Shown: positions 8,089 to 18,420, counted from the stretch's first letter. The stretch is 64,000 nt of DNA from Vibrio sp. 14G-20 (GCF_026241515.1 NZ_JAPHPW010000011.1:62001-126000), one strand, 5' to 3'. Numbers and translations: made by a program. Notes: a model not told the origin generated them from the sequence alone.

Positions 8089-9204
8089 ATGTATAAATTG
8101 ATGAAGGGAAGTGCGGTGGCGTTGTCTCTATCGGCTTTTCTTGTTGGATGTGGAGAAAAGGAACAAGCCCAAGATTCGGTTGATTCAACCAATCAAACGG
8201 CTTCGAGCGTCCAAACCATTTTAACTGTAGAAACGATGGCCTTAGCGCTGTCTTCCTCTTATGCAGTGCAGCGTGAATATGTTGGTGTGGTTAAAGCGGG
8301 TCAGCAAGCCAATTTAGGCTTCGAGCTTGCAGGTAAAGTGAATGAGATTCTAGTCGATGTCGGTGACACAGTAACCGAAGGTCAACCCCTTATTCGATTA
8401 GACACTCAACTGTTACAGACTGAATCGAGCCAGCTAAAAGCGCAAGCCGAAGAAGTGAAAGCACAACTGAGCCTTGTGGCGGCAAACTTGAAGCGTCAAC
8501 GTTCACTGAAAGCAAAGGGCTTCAGTGCCGAGGCTGAGATTGATTCTCTTACTAGTGAACAACGTGTATTGCAGGCGAACTTGCTGCGCATTGATGCCTC
8601 AGTAAAAGGCAATCAATTGAAGCTAGTGAAATCGACAGTGCTTGCGCCTTATTCTGGCACCATCGCAACACGCTTTGTCTCTTTAGGTGATGTTGTAAAT
8701 GTGGGTAATCCAACCCTGACACTGCTTGCTTCTGAGGGCAAAGAAGCGTTCATTGGTATACCTGCCCATCAAATGCAAAAAGTGACTTCGCTTTCTTCGC
8801 CAAGTATTCGTGTCGGGCGAGATGATTTCGCTGTGAGCCTGCTTAATCCGGGGGCGATGGTGGATACTCAATCTCGCAGTGTTGGCCTACGTTACCTGTT
8901 TCCGGAGCAAGCTTCTGTTTTAGAAGGGCAACTTGCGTACCTTAAGTTTGATGAGCAAATCGATGACCAAGGTTACTGGGTTCCACTCACGGGTTTGATC
9001 GATGGTTTACGTGGTGTGTGGAATATCTTCGTTATTGGTGAAGATAATAAGGTTGAACGTAGAAGCGTGCAGGTGTTGTTTGCCAACAACCAACAAGCCT
9101 ACGTGAGCGGTGCAATCAGCGAAGGCGAGCAGGTGATATCCAGTGGTTTACATCGTTTGGTTCCCGGCCAAACCGTGAAGCCAGCCAGCGTTACTGCTGA
9201 ATAG
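8089..9204 (+). CDS. RND efflux membrane fusion lipoprotein
   Basis: A 371-residue periplasmic adaptor. The signal sequence ends in a lipobox (FLVGC), so it is anchored to the inner membrane by a lipid. The paired biotinyl-lipoyl motifs flank a coiled-coil hairpin: 'LGFELAGKVNEILVDVGDTVTEGQPLIRLD' near residue 80 and 'STVLAPYSGTIATRFVSLGDVV' near 200. ATG 8089 has an AGGA site upstream and starts the signal peptide. It forms an operon with the pump gene eight bases downstream; the outer membrane TolC partner is not encoded here. Confidence 0.92.
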   Translation: MYKLMKGSAVALSLSAFLVGCGEKEQAQDSVDSTNQTASSVQTILTVETMALALSSSYAVQREYVGVVKAGQQANLGFELAGKVNEILVDVGDTVTEGQPLIRLDTQLLQTESSQLKAQAEEVKAQLSLVAANLKRQRSLKAKGFSAEAEIDSLTSEQRVLQANLLRIDASVKGNQLKLVKSTVLAPYSGTIATRFVSLGDVVNVGNPTLTLLASEGKEAFIGIPAHQMQKVTSLSSPSIRVGRDDFAVSLLNPGAMVDTQSRSVGLRYLFPEQASVLEGQLAYLKFDEQIDDQGYWVPLTGLIDGLRGVWNIFVIGEDNKVERRSVQVLFANNQQAYVSGAISEGEQVISSGLHRLVPGQTVKPASVTAE

Positions 9205-9212
9205 GAAATAGT

Positions 9213-12200
9213 ATGAAAATCATAGAGACTATTTCTAACACTCGATTGCTTATTTTAATGACCGCACTGCTGATGGTGAGTGGTATTTCTGCGTTCATGA
9301 CTCTGCCGCGTGCAGAAGATCCAGTAATCATCAACCGCTACGCGAACATCACAACGAGCTTTCCCGGCGCTAGTGCTGAGCGTGTTGAAACCTTGGTCAC
9401 CGAGGTTATTGAGAACAAACTACGCGAGTTAAGTGAGGTTAAACTCGTCAGCTCGACGTCAAGACCGGGTGTGTCGATTGTTACTTTGGAACTCAATGAT
9501 GTGATTACCGAGCCAGAGCCAGTTTGGTCTCAAGCTCGTGACAAACTGTCTGACATCGAATCCATTTTGCCTGCGGGCTCTCACTCTCCCGATCTCGACA
9601 GCGACCATACCTATGCTTTTACCACGATTACGGCGCTAACTTGGTCTGGTGCAGGCGAGCCTGACCGATTAACGCTGGGGCGTTATACCAAAGAACTCGC
9701 TAAGCGATTACGAACCTTGTCGGGAACTGAATTCGTTGATGAATACGGTATGCCGCAAGAAGAGATTCAAATCAGTTTACGCACTGCCGATGCTGCCGCG
9801 CTTGGTCGTTCAAGTGCCAATATCGCAGAATCTTTGGAAGGAGCAGATGCGAAAAACTCTGCCGGTGAATTGGTCAGTGCTTATTCTCGCTTTGGCTTAG
9901 AGATTAAGTCTGAGCTTGATTCCATTGAACGTATTAAACAAGTACCAATCGCCACCGACAGCAATGGTCACATCATCCGTATGGAAGACATTGCTTCTGT
10001 GAAACGTGGTGAGAAAACCCCGCAAGACCAGATTGCCATTATTGATGGTGAGCCGGGTGTGATTGTCGCGGCAAGAATGCACCCAGATCTGCGAGTTGAT
10101 AACTGGACGTCGAGAGCCAATGCGCTCATCAGTCGATTTGAGCAAGAGCTGCCGAGCAATATTCAGGTCAACGTGCTTTTCAATCAGCAAGGCTATACCG
10201 AAACACGCTTAGACGATTTGGGTAAAAGCCTGATGATTGGCTTTGGTCTGATCTTGATTGTGTTGTTCGTCACCTTGGGTGTTCGTGCTGCGATCTTAGT
10301 GGCGATTTCTTTGCCATTAACGTCACTGCTTACGCTGTCGATCATGAAAATGACCGGTGTGCCGATTAACCAGATGTCGGTGACGGGCTTAATTGTAGCG
10401 CTCGGGATCATGGTGGATAACGCGGTGGTGATGGTCGATACCATTCAAGCTTATCGCCTGAAAGGGCAGCAGCGAGCCGAAGCGACCATGAATGCATTGA
10501 AGCATTTATGGGTACCGTTACTGGGCTCGACACTCACCACTGTCCTAGCCTTTGCACCGATCATTCTGATGCCTGGCGCTTCGGGTGAGTTCGTGGGGGG
10601 AATTGCGATTACCGTGTCTTTCTCGTTGATCGGTTCTTACATTATTTCACATACCCTAATTGCGGGCTTGGCGACTAAGTTACTGCCGAAACAGCTCAGT
10701 GATGTTGATAAGAAAGGTCAGCACCATTGGTACATGACAGGCTTGAGAATTCCTGCGTTGACGCGTTGGTTCTCGTCTTCTGTCCGCTTTGGTGTGACGC
10801 ATCCAATCATCACGATTGCTCTGGTGTTGTTGGTACCGTTTACTGGTTATTGGAGTATGTCTCAGCTGACTGAGCAATTCTTCCCACCATCAGATAGAGA
10901 CATGTTTGAGATTCAGGTGTACATGCCGCCTCAAGCAAGCATTTATGCGACCAAGAATACCTCTGAAAAAATCGACGATATCATTCATCGTTACCCCGAA
11001 GTAGAGCGCATTGATTGGCTGGTGGGTGCAAACTTCCCATCGTTTTATTACAACCTACAAGCTAGACAAAACAACGCGCCGTACTTCTCGCAAGCAATGG
11101 TGAAAACAGAAAACTTTGATCAAGCCAATGCGCTAATTCCTGAACTTCAAAAGGTGCTAGATAAAGAAGTACCACAGGCGCAGATCTTGGTGAGAAAGCT
11201 TAACCAAGGGCCTCCATTTACCGCGCCAGTAGAACTGCGTGTGTATGGTGAAAATCTTGATACGTTAAAAGCAATTGGTGAAGATGTTCGCTTGATTCTG
11301 GCGGGTGTGCCTCATGTGACGCACACAAGGGAAACACTGCAACCGGGTACGCCGAAGGTGTGGTTGAAGGTCGATGAAGACACTGCAAAGCTCAACGGTA
11401 TTTCATTGAACCAGTTCGCAGGCATGTTGCAAACCACGCTGACAGGTCGTGAAAGCGGCTCTGTGATAGAGGGCAGTGAATCGGTGCCAATTCGTGTTCG
11501 TGTTGCGGATGACGCGCGTGAAAACTTAGCGCATCTGAGTAATATTCGCTTGCCGATAAGCTCTGAGGTGTACTCAACGGGCATCAATGTGTCGACTCTG
11601 GCAGAGCTGGAATTGACGACCAGTCGTGGTGCGATTACTCGTCGTAACGGGCAGCGTGTGAATACCATCGAGGGTTACATTGAAGCGGGTGTTTTGCCTC
11701 AAACGGTACTTAATGAATTCCAGAAACGACTTGAAAGCTATGAGATGCCATCGGGTTACACCATTGGTTTTGGTGGCGAATCCGCTGAACGAGACAATTC
11801 AGTCAATAGCCTGATCTCGAATGTCGCCGTTGTGGTGGTATTGATGGTGTTGGTGGTGGTGATGTCGTTCAACTCGTTCCGAATGAGTAGCATCATCTTC
11901 ATGGTAGCAGGATTGGCTGGTGGGCTAGGGCTGTTGTCGGTGTGGATCTTCGGCTACCCATTTGGTTTTACGGTGATCATCGCCATGCTGGGGATTGCGG
12001 GCTTAGCGATTAACGCCGCCATCGTAATTCTGACGGAATTGAAACTCGATGAACAAGCTTCATCAGGCAATGTGGATGCGGTGGTAGAGGCGGTGATGTC
12101 GTGTACTCGACACATCAGTTCAACAACGATTACTACGGTTGGGGGCTTTATGCCGTTGATCATCGCGGGCGGTGGTTTTTGGCCTCCGTTTGCGGTCGCG

Positions 12201-12311
12201 ATTGTGGGCGGTACCGTGTTAACCACGCTTATCTCGTTCTATTTTGTGCCTGTGGTTTATCACTTGATGACTCGAAATCAGCGAAAAACCATCGCTAATC
12301 AAGCCGTGTAA
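9213..12311 (+). CDS. RND multidrug efflux permease
   Basis: A 1032-residue proton-driven inner-membrane pump with the normal RND layout: one N-terminal helix, a large porter loop (residues 40-330), a block of helices, a second porter loop, and a final helix block. Diagnostic segments are 'FPGASAERVETLVTEVIE', 'GLIVALGIMVDNAVVMVD' (proton-relay helix, with Asp-Asn where AcrB has Asp-Asp) and 'TTVGGFMPLIIAGGGFWPP'. It is co-transcribed with the adaptor gene and probably controlled by the divergent TetR regulator. Substrates cannot be inferred. Confidence 0.93.
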   Translation: MKIIETISNTRLLILMTALLMVSGISAFMTLPRAEDPVIINRYANITTSFPGASAERVETLVTEVIENKLRELSEVKLVSSTSRPGVSIVTLELNDVITEPEPVWSQARDKLSDIESILPAGSHSPDLDSDHTYAFTTITALTWSGAGEPDRLTLGRYTKELAKRLRTLSGTEFVDEYGMPQEEIQISLRTADAAALGRSSANIAESLEGADAKNSAGELVSAYSRFGLEIKSELDSIERIKQVPIATDSNGHIIRMEDIASVKRGEKTPQDQIAIIDGEPGVIVAARMHPDLRVDNWTSRANALISRFEQELPSNIQVNVLFNQQGYTETRLDDLGKSLMIGFGLILIVLFVTLGVRAAILVAISLPLTSLLTLSIMKMTGVPINQMSVTGLIVALGIMVDNAVVMVDTIQAYRLKGQQRAEATMNALKHLWVPLLGSTLTTVLAFAPIILMPGASGEFVGGIAITVSFSLIGSYIISHTLIAGLATKLLPKQLSDVDKKGQHHWYMTGLRIPALTRWFSSSVRFGVTHPIITIALVLLVPFTGYWSMSQLTEQFFPPSDRDMFEIQVYMPPQASIYATKNTSEKIDDIIHRYPEVERIDWLVGANFPSFYYNLQARQNNAPYFSQAMVKTENFDQANALIPELQKVLDKEVPQAQILVRKLNQGPPFTAPVELRVYGENLDTLKAIGEDVRLILAGVPHVTHTRETLQPGTPKVWLKVDEDTAKLNGISLNQFAGMLQTTLTGRESGSVIEGSESVPIRVRVADDARENLAHLSNIRLPISSEVYSTGINVSTLAELELTTSRGAITRRNGQRVNTIEGYIEAGVLPQTVLNEFQKRLESYEMPSGYTIGFGGESAERDNSVNSLISNVAVVVVLMVLVVVMSFNSFRMSSIIFMVAGLAGGLGLLSVWIFGYPFGFTVIIAMLGIAGLAINAAIVILTELKLDEQASSGNVDAVVEAVMSCTRHISSTTITTVGGFMPLIIAGGGFWPPFAVAIVGGTVLTTLISFYFVPVVYHLMTRNQRKTIANQAV

Positions 12312-12324
12312 GTTATCTTTAACT

Positions 12325-12360
12325 CGCCATAATCGAGCTGTGTTTAGCTTGATTATGGCG
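12325..12360 (+). terminator. Probable terminator of the RND operon
   Basis: Arms CGCCATAATC-AGC and GCT-GATTATGGCG form a long stem with one mismatch around the loop TGTGTTTA; the following bases GTGTTTTC give a weak T-tail. Confidence 0.65.
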
Positions 12361-12509
12361 GTGTTTTCTCTTTGAATTCACCTCAAACTCTCCATTTTTC
12401 TTATCTTTTTACGCTTATAAGACTATCGACTCACCACAATATTGCATCGGCTAACACTCTGATATCTCACTGATGAATGATTGGTGATGTTAAATAATCT
12501 TACGGGTGA

Positions 12510-12527
12510 ATACCATGTAAATGGTAT
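12510..12527. promoter_or_regulatory. 18-bp palindrome in cyo upstream region
   Basis: ATACCAT-GTAA-ATGGTAT has 7-bp perfect arms. It lies about 460 bp before cyoA and has no T-tail, so it looks like a dimer-binding operator. The binding protein is unknown. Confidence 0.45.
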
Positions 12528-12792
12528 GTGAATTCATAATTTAGATTCCAATCACACTTCTCTTTATTCGCTCTTTCTAATGTACCCCGGATTTTCCGTC
12601 TATCCTGTTCTTGGATTAGCGTTTATCGACCTCTTGTAAATCCCTTACCAGCACTGGTTTCATTCGTGTGGCACGCCAATGTCGTGCGTCTGAATTGCAT
12701 TCTATTTCTGATCTTTCGCCTTCATAAATGAAAGGTTAGTTTCCAAGTTTGTTTGGTGAGCTTTCAATTTCAACTCTTCATAATGCGCCAAA

Positions 12793-12821
12793 TGTAACAA
12801 TGTATTTCAAAGTGTAACAAT
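12793..12821. promoter_or_regulatory. Direct repeats TGTAACAAT x2 upstream of cyoA
   Basis: Two identical nonamers TGTAACAAT begin at 12793 and 12813, exactly 20 bp apart, which places them on the same face of the helix. Tandem sites of this kind bind response regulators such as ArcA, or AraC-type proteins. They are 165-190 bp before the cyoA start. ArcA represses cyo in E. coli, but the match to the ArcA consensus is only partial. Confidence 0.45.
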
Positions 12822-12984
12822 TAAGTCATGTTTTCTGTGTGGTTTTAACTCAGCAGTAACGAGCCTTATTGCATTGCTTTTTGAGATGCGGCGTTTCACA
12901 TGCTCAACACATAAATATTCTAATGACCATGACAACCAGTACTCGGGCGTTCGTTCTGAGGCTGGATAACCATCGAGAAAGTTA

Positions 12985-13881
12985 ATGGAAGCTTCAAGAT
13001 ATAAACGCATTTTATCGAGAGCAAATCTGTCGAGGATTGGTTTGGTGGGAACCGTCCTGATGCTCGAAGGATGTAACTCCGCATTGCTCGACCCAAAAGG
13101 TAGCGTTGGCGTTCAGGAAAAGGAGCTGATTATTACTGCTCTGTTGCTGATGCTGATTGTCGTCATCCCCGTGATCCTGATGACCATCTACTTTGCTTAT
13201 AGATACCGTGAAAGCAACACCACAGAAGAGTATGCACCTGACTGGGCGCACTCAACCAAGATTGAAATAGTGGTATGGACGATTCCAATCATCATCATCG
13301 CGATCCTTGCCACCATCACTTGGCGTTCAACACTCGAACTGGAGCCCTCCAAGCCTCTGGAAAGTGATGTGCAACCTATGGTGATCGAAGTGGTCTCTCT
13401 GGACTGGAAATGGCTGTTCATCTATCCGGAGCAAAACATTGCGACGGTTAACTATGTGGCGTTCCCGAAAGATGTACCGGTGACGTTTAAGCTAACTTCA
13501 GACAACATCATGAACGCGTTCTTTATCCCGCGTCTTGGTTCGCAGATCTACGCGATGCCGGGAATGGTGACCAAGCTGAACTTGATTGCTAACCATGAAG
13601 GTGACTTCAAAGGTTTTGCATCGAACTACAGCGGTAAAGGGTTCTCACAAATGAAATTCACCGCATCAGCAATGCCTGATCAAGTGGCGTTTCTAAACTG
13701 GGTGGAAAAAGTGAAAGCTAGCCCAGACCGTATTGAAGATTGGGAGCAGTTCCGTTCATTGGCTGCGCCAAGTGTGGCTGAACCTGTGACTTTTTTCTCC
13801 AGTATCCCACCATTTTTATTCACTGATGTCGTGACCCAGCACCCTGGTTCAATGAACTGTTTGCCGGAAACCCAAGGATAA
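12985..13881 (+). CDS. cyoA: Cytochrome bo3 quinol oxidase subunit II
   Basis: A 298-residue lipoprotein with a Cys at about residue 30 (MLEGC), two membrane helices (about 48-70 and 90-110) and a periplasmic cupredoxin domain ('[21 protein letters not shown]', '[16 protein letters not shown]'). It lacks the CuA ligands, as expected for a quinol oxidase rather than a cytochrome c oxidase. A CyoA C-terminal segment follows. It is the first gene of cyoABCDE. Confidence 0.95.
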   Translation: MEASRYKRILSRANLSRIGLVGTVLMLEGCNSALLDPKGSVGVQEKELIITALLLMLIVVIPVILMTIYFAYRYRESNTTEEYAPDWAHSTKIEIVVWTIPIIIIAILATITWRSTLELEPSKPLESDVQPMVIEVVSLDWKWLFIYPEQNIATVNYVAFPKDVPVTFKLTSDNIMNAFFIPRLGSQIYAMPGMVTKLNLIANHEGDFKGFASNYSGKGFSQMKFTASAMPDQVAFLNWVEKVKASPDRIEDWEQFRSLAAPSVAEPVTFFSSIPPFLFTDVVTQHPGSMNCLPETQG

Positions 13882-13886
13882 TCGTC

Positions 13887-15968
13887 ATGTTTGGAAGATT
13901 AACTCTAGACTCAATTCCCTACCACGAACCCATTATTTTGTTCACGTTAACCATGATCGCTTTAGTGGGCGGTTTAGTGGTGTATGCGGTAACAAAAGCC
14001 GGTAAGTGGCAATACCTTTGGAATGAATGGTTTACGTCTGTAGACCACAAAAAATTGGGCTTCATGTACATTGCTGTGGCAATGGTGATGTTAGTTCGTG
14101 GCTTTGCCGATGCGGTCATGATGCGCAGTCAGCAATTGCTTTCTGCTGCGGGTGAGACAGGCTATTTACCGCCACATCACTATGACCAGATCTTCACGGC
14201 TCACGGCGTGATCATGATTTTCTTCGTCGCGATGCCTTTGGTTATCGGTTTGATGAACATCATTGTGCCACTGCAAATTGGTGCTCGTGATGTTGCGTTC
14301 CCTTACCTCAATAACCTGAGCTTCTGGCTGTTTGTAGTGGGTATCATCCTAACCAACATGTCACTGGGCTTAGGTGAATTTGGCCGTACGGGTTGGTTGG
14401 CGTATCCGCCGTTGTCTGGCATTGAGGCAAGTCCGGGAGTCGGGGTCGATTATTGGATATGGGCGTTGCAAATATCCGGTGTGGGTACCACGTTAACGGG
14501 TGTGAACTTCTTCGCGACTATTTTGCGCATGCGTACTCCGTCTATGCCAATGATGAAGATGCCAGTATTCACGTGGGCATCTCTGTGTGCCAACATCCTG
14601 ATCATCATCTCTTTCCCAATCCTAACGGTAACCATCGCGTTACTGACTTTGGATAGATACATCGGCACGCACTTCTTCACCAACGACCTTGGTGGCAACG
14701 TGATGATGTATGTGAACTTGATTTGGGCATGGGGACACCCTGAGGTGTACATCCTAATTTTGCCTATCTTCGGTGTGTTTTCCGAAGTGACGGCAACCTT
14801 CTCACGCAAAAAACTGTTTGGTTATACCTCGTTGGTATGGGCGACAGTGGCTATCACTATTTTAGCGTTTGTGGTTTGGCTACATCACTTCTTCACCATG
14901 GGTTCTGGCGCCAATGTGAATGCCTTCTTCGGCATCGCGACCATGATTATCTCTATCCCAACTGGGGTTAAGATCTTCAACTGGCTATTCACCATGTACA
15001 AAGGTCGTATCCGCTTTACCACACCAATGATGTGGACGGTCGGTTTCCTAATCACCTTTACTGTAGGTGGTATGACGGGCGTATTGATGGCAGTACCGGG
15101 CGCAGATTTCATTTTGCATAACTCGGTATTCCTGATTGCGCACTTCCACAACGTAATCATCGGTGGCGTTGTCTTCGGTTGTTTTGCAGCGATTGGTTAC
15201 TGGTTCCCGAAAGCGACTGGTTTCACTCTGAACGAGCTTTGGGGTAAACGCGCATTTTACTGCTGGATCATTGGTTTCTTGATGGCGTTCTTGCCGCTTT
15301 ACGCTCTGGGCTTTATGGGCATGACGCGTCGTTTGAGCCAAGACATCAACCCTGAATTCTTCCCTCTACTGGCGGTTGCGGCTGCAGGTACGGGCGTAAT
15401 TGCGATGGGTGTGGTGTGTCAGTTCGTTCAGATTTACGTGAGTGTTCGTGACCGCGACCAAAACCGAGATCTAACCGGTGACCCATGGGGTGGACGTACA
15501 TTCGAATGGGCAACGTCTTCACCACCGCCGTTCTACAACTTTGCAAAATTGCCTAAGGGCGATGAGATCGATTCGTTCTGGTATCAAAAGCAAAGTGGTG
15601 AGTTTGACCCAACTCAGGAAGAAGAATACGAACGTATTCACATGCCGAAGAACACACCGACAGGTATCTATGTTTCTGCATGGGCGTTGGCATTTGGCTT
15701 CGCAATGATCTGGTACATCTGGTGGTTAGCAGCAGCAAGCCTAGTGGGCATCGTGGTGACGTGTATTCAACACAGCTATAACGACGATGTGGATTACTAC
15801 GTGGAAGTTGAAGAGATCAAAGCGATTGAAGCGGCTCGACGTGCGCAGCTTGAAGAAGCAAAGAAACAGTCAGTGAAAGGCGACCATTCTGGTCGTGGTA
15901 ACAGCGCTGACGGTGACAGTGATAACAACGAAAATAAAGATGATTTGGAGACGACGTATGCAAGCTAA
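13887..15968 (+). CDS. cyoB: Cytochrome bo3 quinol oxidase subunit I
   Basis: A 693-residue haem-copper oxidase subunit holding low-spin haem b, haem o3 and CuB. Visible ligand regions are '[11 protein letters not shown]' (haem ligand), '[14 protein letters not shown]' (His-Tyr cross-link site and CuB), '[11 protein letters not shown]' (CuB His pair) and 'HFHNVIIGG' (haem ligands). It is about 30 residues longer than E. coli CyoB because of a hydrophilic Ser/Asn/Asp-rich tail after the final helix. It starts five bases after cyoA and overlaps cyoC by 11 bp. Confidence 0.96.
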   Translation: MFGRLTLDSIPYHEPIILFTLTMIALVGGLVVYAVTKAGKWQYLWNEWFTSVDHKKLGFMYIAVAMVMLVRGFADAVMMRSQQLLSAAGETGYLPPHHYDQIFTAHGVIMIFFVAMPLVIGLMNIIVPLQIGARDVAFPYLNNLSFWLFVVGIILTNMSLGLGEFGRTGWLAYPPLSGIEASPGVGVDYWIWALQISGVGTTLTGVNFFATILRMRTPSMPMMKMPVFTWASLCANILIIISFPILTVTIALLTLDRYIGTHFFTNDLGGNVMMYVNLIWAWGHPEVYILILPIFGVFSEVTATFSRKKLFGYTSLVWATVAITILAFVVWLHHFFTMGSGANVNAFFGIATMIISIPTGVKIFNWLFTMYKGRIRFTTPMMWTVGFLITFTVGGMTGVLMAVPGADFILHNSVFLIAHFHNVIIGGVVFGCFAAIGYWFPKATGFTLNELWGKRAFYCWIIGFLMAFLPLYALGFMGMTRRLSQDINPEFFPLLAVAAAGTGVIAMGVVCQFVQIYVSVRDRDQNRDLTGDPWGGRTFEWATSSPPPFYNFAKLPKGDEIDSFWYQKQSGEFDPTQEEEYERIHMPKNTPTGIYVSAWALAFGFAMIWYIWWLAAASLVGIVVTCIQHSYNDDVDYYVEVEEIKAIEAARRAQLEEAKKQSVKGDHSGRGNSADGDSDNNENKDDLETTYAS

Positions 15969-16575
15969 TACTCCGTCACACACTTATGATCTTGCACACT
16001 CGCATGATCATCACCACGAAGCTGCGGGCAATAAGTTGTTTGGCTTCTGGGTTTACCTGATGAGTGACTGTGTCCTGTTTGCCACGCTTTTCGCGACTTA
16101 TGCCGTGCTTGAGAGTGGATCAATCGCAGGGCCTACAGGCAAAGACATCTTTGAACTGCCGTTCGTGTTTGTCGAAACCATGATGCTGTTGTTCAGTAGT
16201 ATCACCTTTGGCTTTGGCATGATTGCAATGAAGCGCAAAGACGTTACCGGACTGAAGCGATGGATAAAAGTCACTTTCGTATTGGGCTTAGCCTTTATCT
16301 GTATGGAAGTGTATGAATTCCATCACTTGATTGCAGAAGGCTATGGTCCTCAAGAGAGTGCGTTCCTTTCTGCGTTCTTTACCTTGGTTGGTACACACGG
16401 CTTGCACGTAACGTTCGGTCTGATCTGGATGGCGGTGGCGTATCACCAACTTTCAACCAAAGGCTTGAATGACAACATGTCGATGCGTTTCCAGTGCTTA
16501 AGCCTGTTCTGGCATTTCCTTGATATCGTTTGGATTTGTGTATTTACCATCGTGTACTTAATGGGGGTGATGTAA
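15958..16575 (+). CDS. cyoC: Cytochrome bo3 quinol oxidase subunit III
   Basis: A 205-residue, five-helix protein of the oxidase subunit III family. After a His-rich N-terminus (SHDHHHE) come '[21 protein letters not shown]' and '[13 protein letters not shown]', both typical of CyoC. The ATG at 15958 has a TTGGAG site upstream and overlaps the cyoB end by 11 bp; the longer upstream frame is inside cyoB. It stabilises the catalytic core. Confidence 0.95.
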   Translation: MQANTPSHTYDLAHSHDHHHEAAGNKLFGFWVYLMSDCVLFATLFATYAVLESGSIAGPTGKDIFELPFVFVETMMLLFSSITFGFGMIAMKRKDVTGLKRWIKVTFVLGLAFICMEVYEFHHLIAEGYGPQESAFLSAFFTLVGTHGLHVTFGLIWMAVAYHQLSTKGLNDNMSMRFQCLSLFWHFLDIVWICVFTIVYLMGVM

Positions 16576-16886
16576 TGGAACAGCATCTAGACAGCGGTGC
16601 AACGGATTACGTGAAAGGCTTTGTTGCGTCACTGATTTTAACCGTTATTCCGTTCTACATCGTGTGGGCGCATGCGTTACCAAGTACAGAAACGTACGTG
16701 ATCTTGTTCGGTTGTGCGCTGGTGCAAATCTTTGTGCACTTTAAGTACTTCTTGCACATGGAAGCGAAATCTTCCGATGGGCGTTGGAACTTGGTGTCAC
16801 TGATGTTTACCGCCATTGTTGTATTGATTCTTATCGCTGGCTCGGTATGGATCATCTACAACATGAACGTCAACATGAAGTTGTAG
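16575..16886 (+). CDS. cyoD: Cytochrome bo3 quinol oxidase subunit IV
   Basis: A 103-residue protein with three membrane helices and the CyoD motif 'VQIFVHFKYFLHM'. Its ATG shares one base with the cyoC stop (TAATG), indicating translational coupling. CyoD assists assembly of the CuB and haem site in subunit I. Confidence 0.94.
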   Translation: MEQHLDSGATDYVKGFVASLILTVIPFYIVWAHALPSTETYVILFGCALVQIFVHFKYFLHMEAKSSDGRWNLVSLMFTAIVVLILIAGSVWIIYNMNVNMKL

Positions 16887-16894
16887 GTCAAGGT

Positions 16895-17767
16895 ATGCTG
16901 AAAAAATATTTGTCTATTACCAAACCGGGCATCATTTTCGGCAACCTGATTTCTGTTGCGGCGGGGTTCTTCCTCGCCGCGAAAACAGAACCAGCCAGTG
17001 CGATGTTGTTACTGACAACATTAGCAGGTGTGGGGCTGGTGATTGCATCAGGTTGCGTGGTGAACAACATCTTTGACCGAGATATCGATCAAAAAATGAA
17101 ACGCACCCAAAACCGAGAGTTGGTTCAGGGCAATATCAATACAGACGTGGCATTTATCTATGCGTTAGTTATGTTATTGGCAGGCACAGCGTTGCTGTTT
17201 CAATTTGTTAATCCGATGTCTGCGGTTGTGGTGTTGCTTGGCTATGTGTTTTACGTCTTTTTCTACACCATGTGGTACAAGCGTAATTCGGTTTACGGCA
17301 CCTTAGTTGGCAGTATCTCTGGCGCAGTTCCGCCATTAGTTGGTTACCTTGGTGTGACGAATTACTTGAGCTTAGAAGCGGTTTTGCTGTTCATCATGTT
17401 CTGCTTATGGCAAATGCCACACTCGTATGCGATTGCGATGTTCCGCATTCAAGATTACCGCGATGCAGGCATTCCTGTTTTACCGGTGAAAGAGGGCGTT
17501 GATAAAGCACATCAGCACATGAAAGCTTATGTGGTGGCGTTTGGTGCGGTTGCTCTGGGGCTATTTTTGCTTGGAGAAGCGGGTTATGAATACCTAGCGG
17601 TGTCGGCGGCAGTTTGCTTTATGTGGACCAAAGTGACATTCCGCAAGGTCGATTGCCTCAACTACATTCAGTGGTCAAAGACCGTTTTCAAGGTCTCTCT
17701 GCTGGTGGTGATGAGCATCAGTGGCGTACTAGGGCTCGAACTGATTCCGCTGCCTACGCTTTTTTGA
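16895..17767 (+). CDS. cyoE: Protohaem IX farnesyltransferase (haem O synthase)
   Basis: A 290-residue UbiA-type prenyltransferase with about eight to nine membrane helices. The two Asp-rich motifs are clear: 'NNIFDRDIDQKMKRTQNR' and 'YRDAGIPVLPV'. It makes haem O from protohaem and farnesyl diphosphate for the high-spin site of CyoB. Start ATG 16895 is eight bases after the cyoD stop; the longer frame is inside cyoD. Last gene of the operon. Confidence 0.95.
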   Translation: MLKKYLSITKPGIIFGNLISVAAGFFLAAKTEPASAMLLLTTLAGVGLVIASGCVVNNIFDRDIDQKMKRTQNRELVQGNINTDVAFIYALVMLLAGTALLFQFVNPMSAVVVLLGYVFYVFFYTMWYKRNSVYGTLVGSISGAVPPLVGYLGVTNYLSLEAVLLFIMFCLWQMPHSYAIAMFRIQDYRDAGIPVLPVKEGVDKAHQHMKAYVVAFGAVALGLFLLGEAGYEYLAVSAAVCFMWTKVTFRKVDCLNYIQWSKTVFKVSLLVVMSISGVLGLELIPLPTLF

Positions 17768-17776
17768 TTTAAGTTT

Positions 17777-17824
17777 GTCGTTGAACCCTCAATGTTCTGA
17801 AGTCCGAGGGTTTGACGACTTTTT
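17777..17824 (+). terminator. Terminator of cyoABCDE
   Basis: Long stem GTCGT-x2-AACCCTC / GAGGGTT-x2-ACGAC with a T run after it. It lies ten bases after the cyoE stop. Confidence 0.75.
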
Positions 17825-17844
17825 ATCTGTCCCGCTTTAAGCTA

Positions 17845-18333
17845 TTACCCTTCAAAAATATCACTAAACCAATCTTCAAGCTGCTCTCGTTTATCTTGGG
17901 GGCCGTTGATGACGATTAAACGTTGCAAGCTTGCTTGATCCCAAGAGATGGTTCCTGTTGCTAGCGCATCGAATACGTCTAACTCTGTGATCAGAAGTAA
18001 ATCTTCCTCGGTTGGTAATGTATCTCTTCCTGAAACTTTGACACCTTTAGCAAAGCTGACTTCGCTGTAGTGGCCTTTGATTGCTTCGAATAAGTTGAAC
18101 TCAATTTTGTTTGGGTGGGGTTTCGCAAGCGCGGCCTTGATCGCAAAGAGTCGAAAGTGATCCGGCTTATTGAGATTGTTGAATTCATCGTCTTGTCTGG
18201 CGGCGATGACTTTGCCAAACACCTCGAGCGAACCGGGCTCTGTCACCAAACTAAACCCGGTATCTTGGTGAAGACCACAGGCAAACGTGAGTGAAGAGGT
18301 GAGTGAAAGAATCAGAGCAAATCGTTTTAACAT
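17845..18333 (-). CDS. Secreted protein of unknown function
   Basis: A 162-residue protein with an N-terminal signal peptide (MLKRFALILSLTSSLTFAC); the Cys after FA is not in a good lipobox. The mature part is mixed alpha/beta with no recognised motif (LEVFGKVIAARQDDEF; LLLITELDVFDALATG). It converges on cyoE. Cellular location by inference: periplasm or exported. Confidence 0.6.
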   Translation of the reverse strand: MLKRFALILSLTSSLTFACGLHQDTGFSLVTEPGSLEVFGKVIAARQDDEFNNLNKPDHFRLFAIKAALAKPHPNKIEFNLFEAIKGHYSEVSFAKGVKVSGRDTLPTEEDLLLITELDVFDALATGTISWDQASLQRLIVINGPQDKREQLEDWFSDIFEG

Positions 18334-18394
18334 AATGGTTATCTATACCTATAACAGGGTTAAGAATCTGACGGCAGAAGCCGAACCTGACGAT

Positions 18395-18420
18395 AAAAAA
18401 AGGGACCACAAAGGGTCCCT
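18395..18420 (-). terminator. Terminator of the alkylsulfatase gene
   Basis: On the minus strand the hairpin AGGGACCC-TTTGT-GGTCCCT is followed by a run of seven T. It lies about 110 bp beyond the alkylsulfatase stop and before the next gene on that strand. Confidence 0.75.

Larger units (their letters stand above)
12361..12984. other. Long regulatory region upstream of cyoABCDE, no gene
   Basis: More than 600 bp without a credible gene. It contains an 18-bp palindrome at 12510-12527 and a pair of direct repeats at 12793-12821, annotated separately. A minus-strand frame at 12807-13010 overlaps the cyoA start and has no ribosome-binding site, so I do not accept it. The length suggests complex control of the quinol oxidase operon. 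Confidence 0.6.

Noticed and set aside
12807..13010. Minus-strand 67-codon frame overlapping the cyoA start
   Set aside because: Overlaps the cyoA start on the other strand, has no ribosome-binding site and no recognisable composition.
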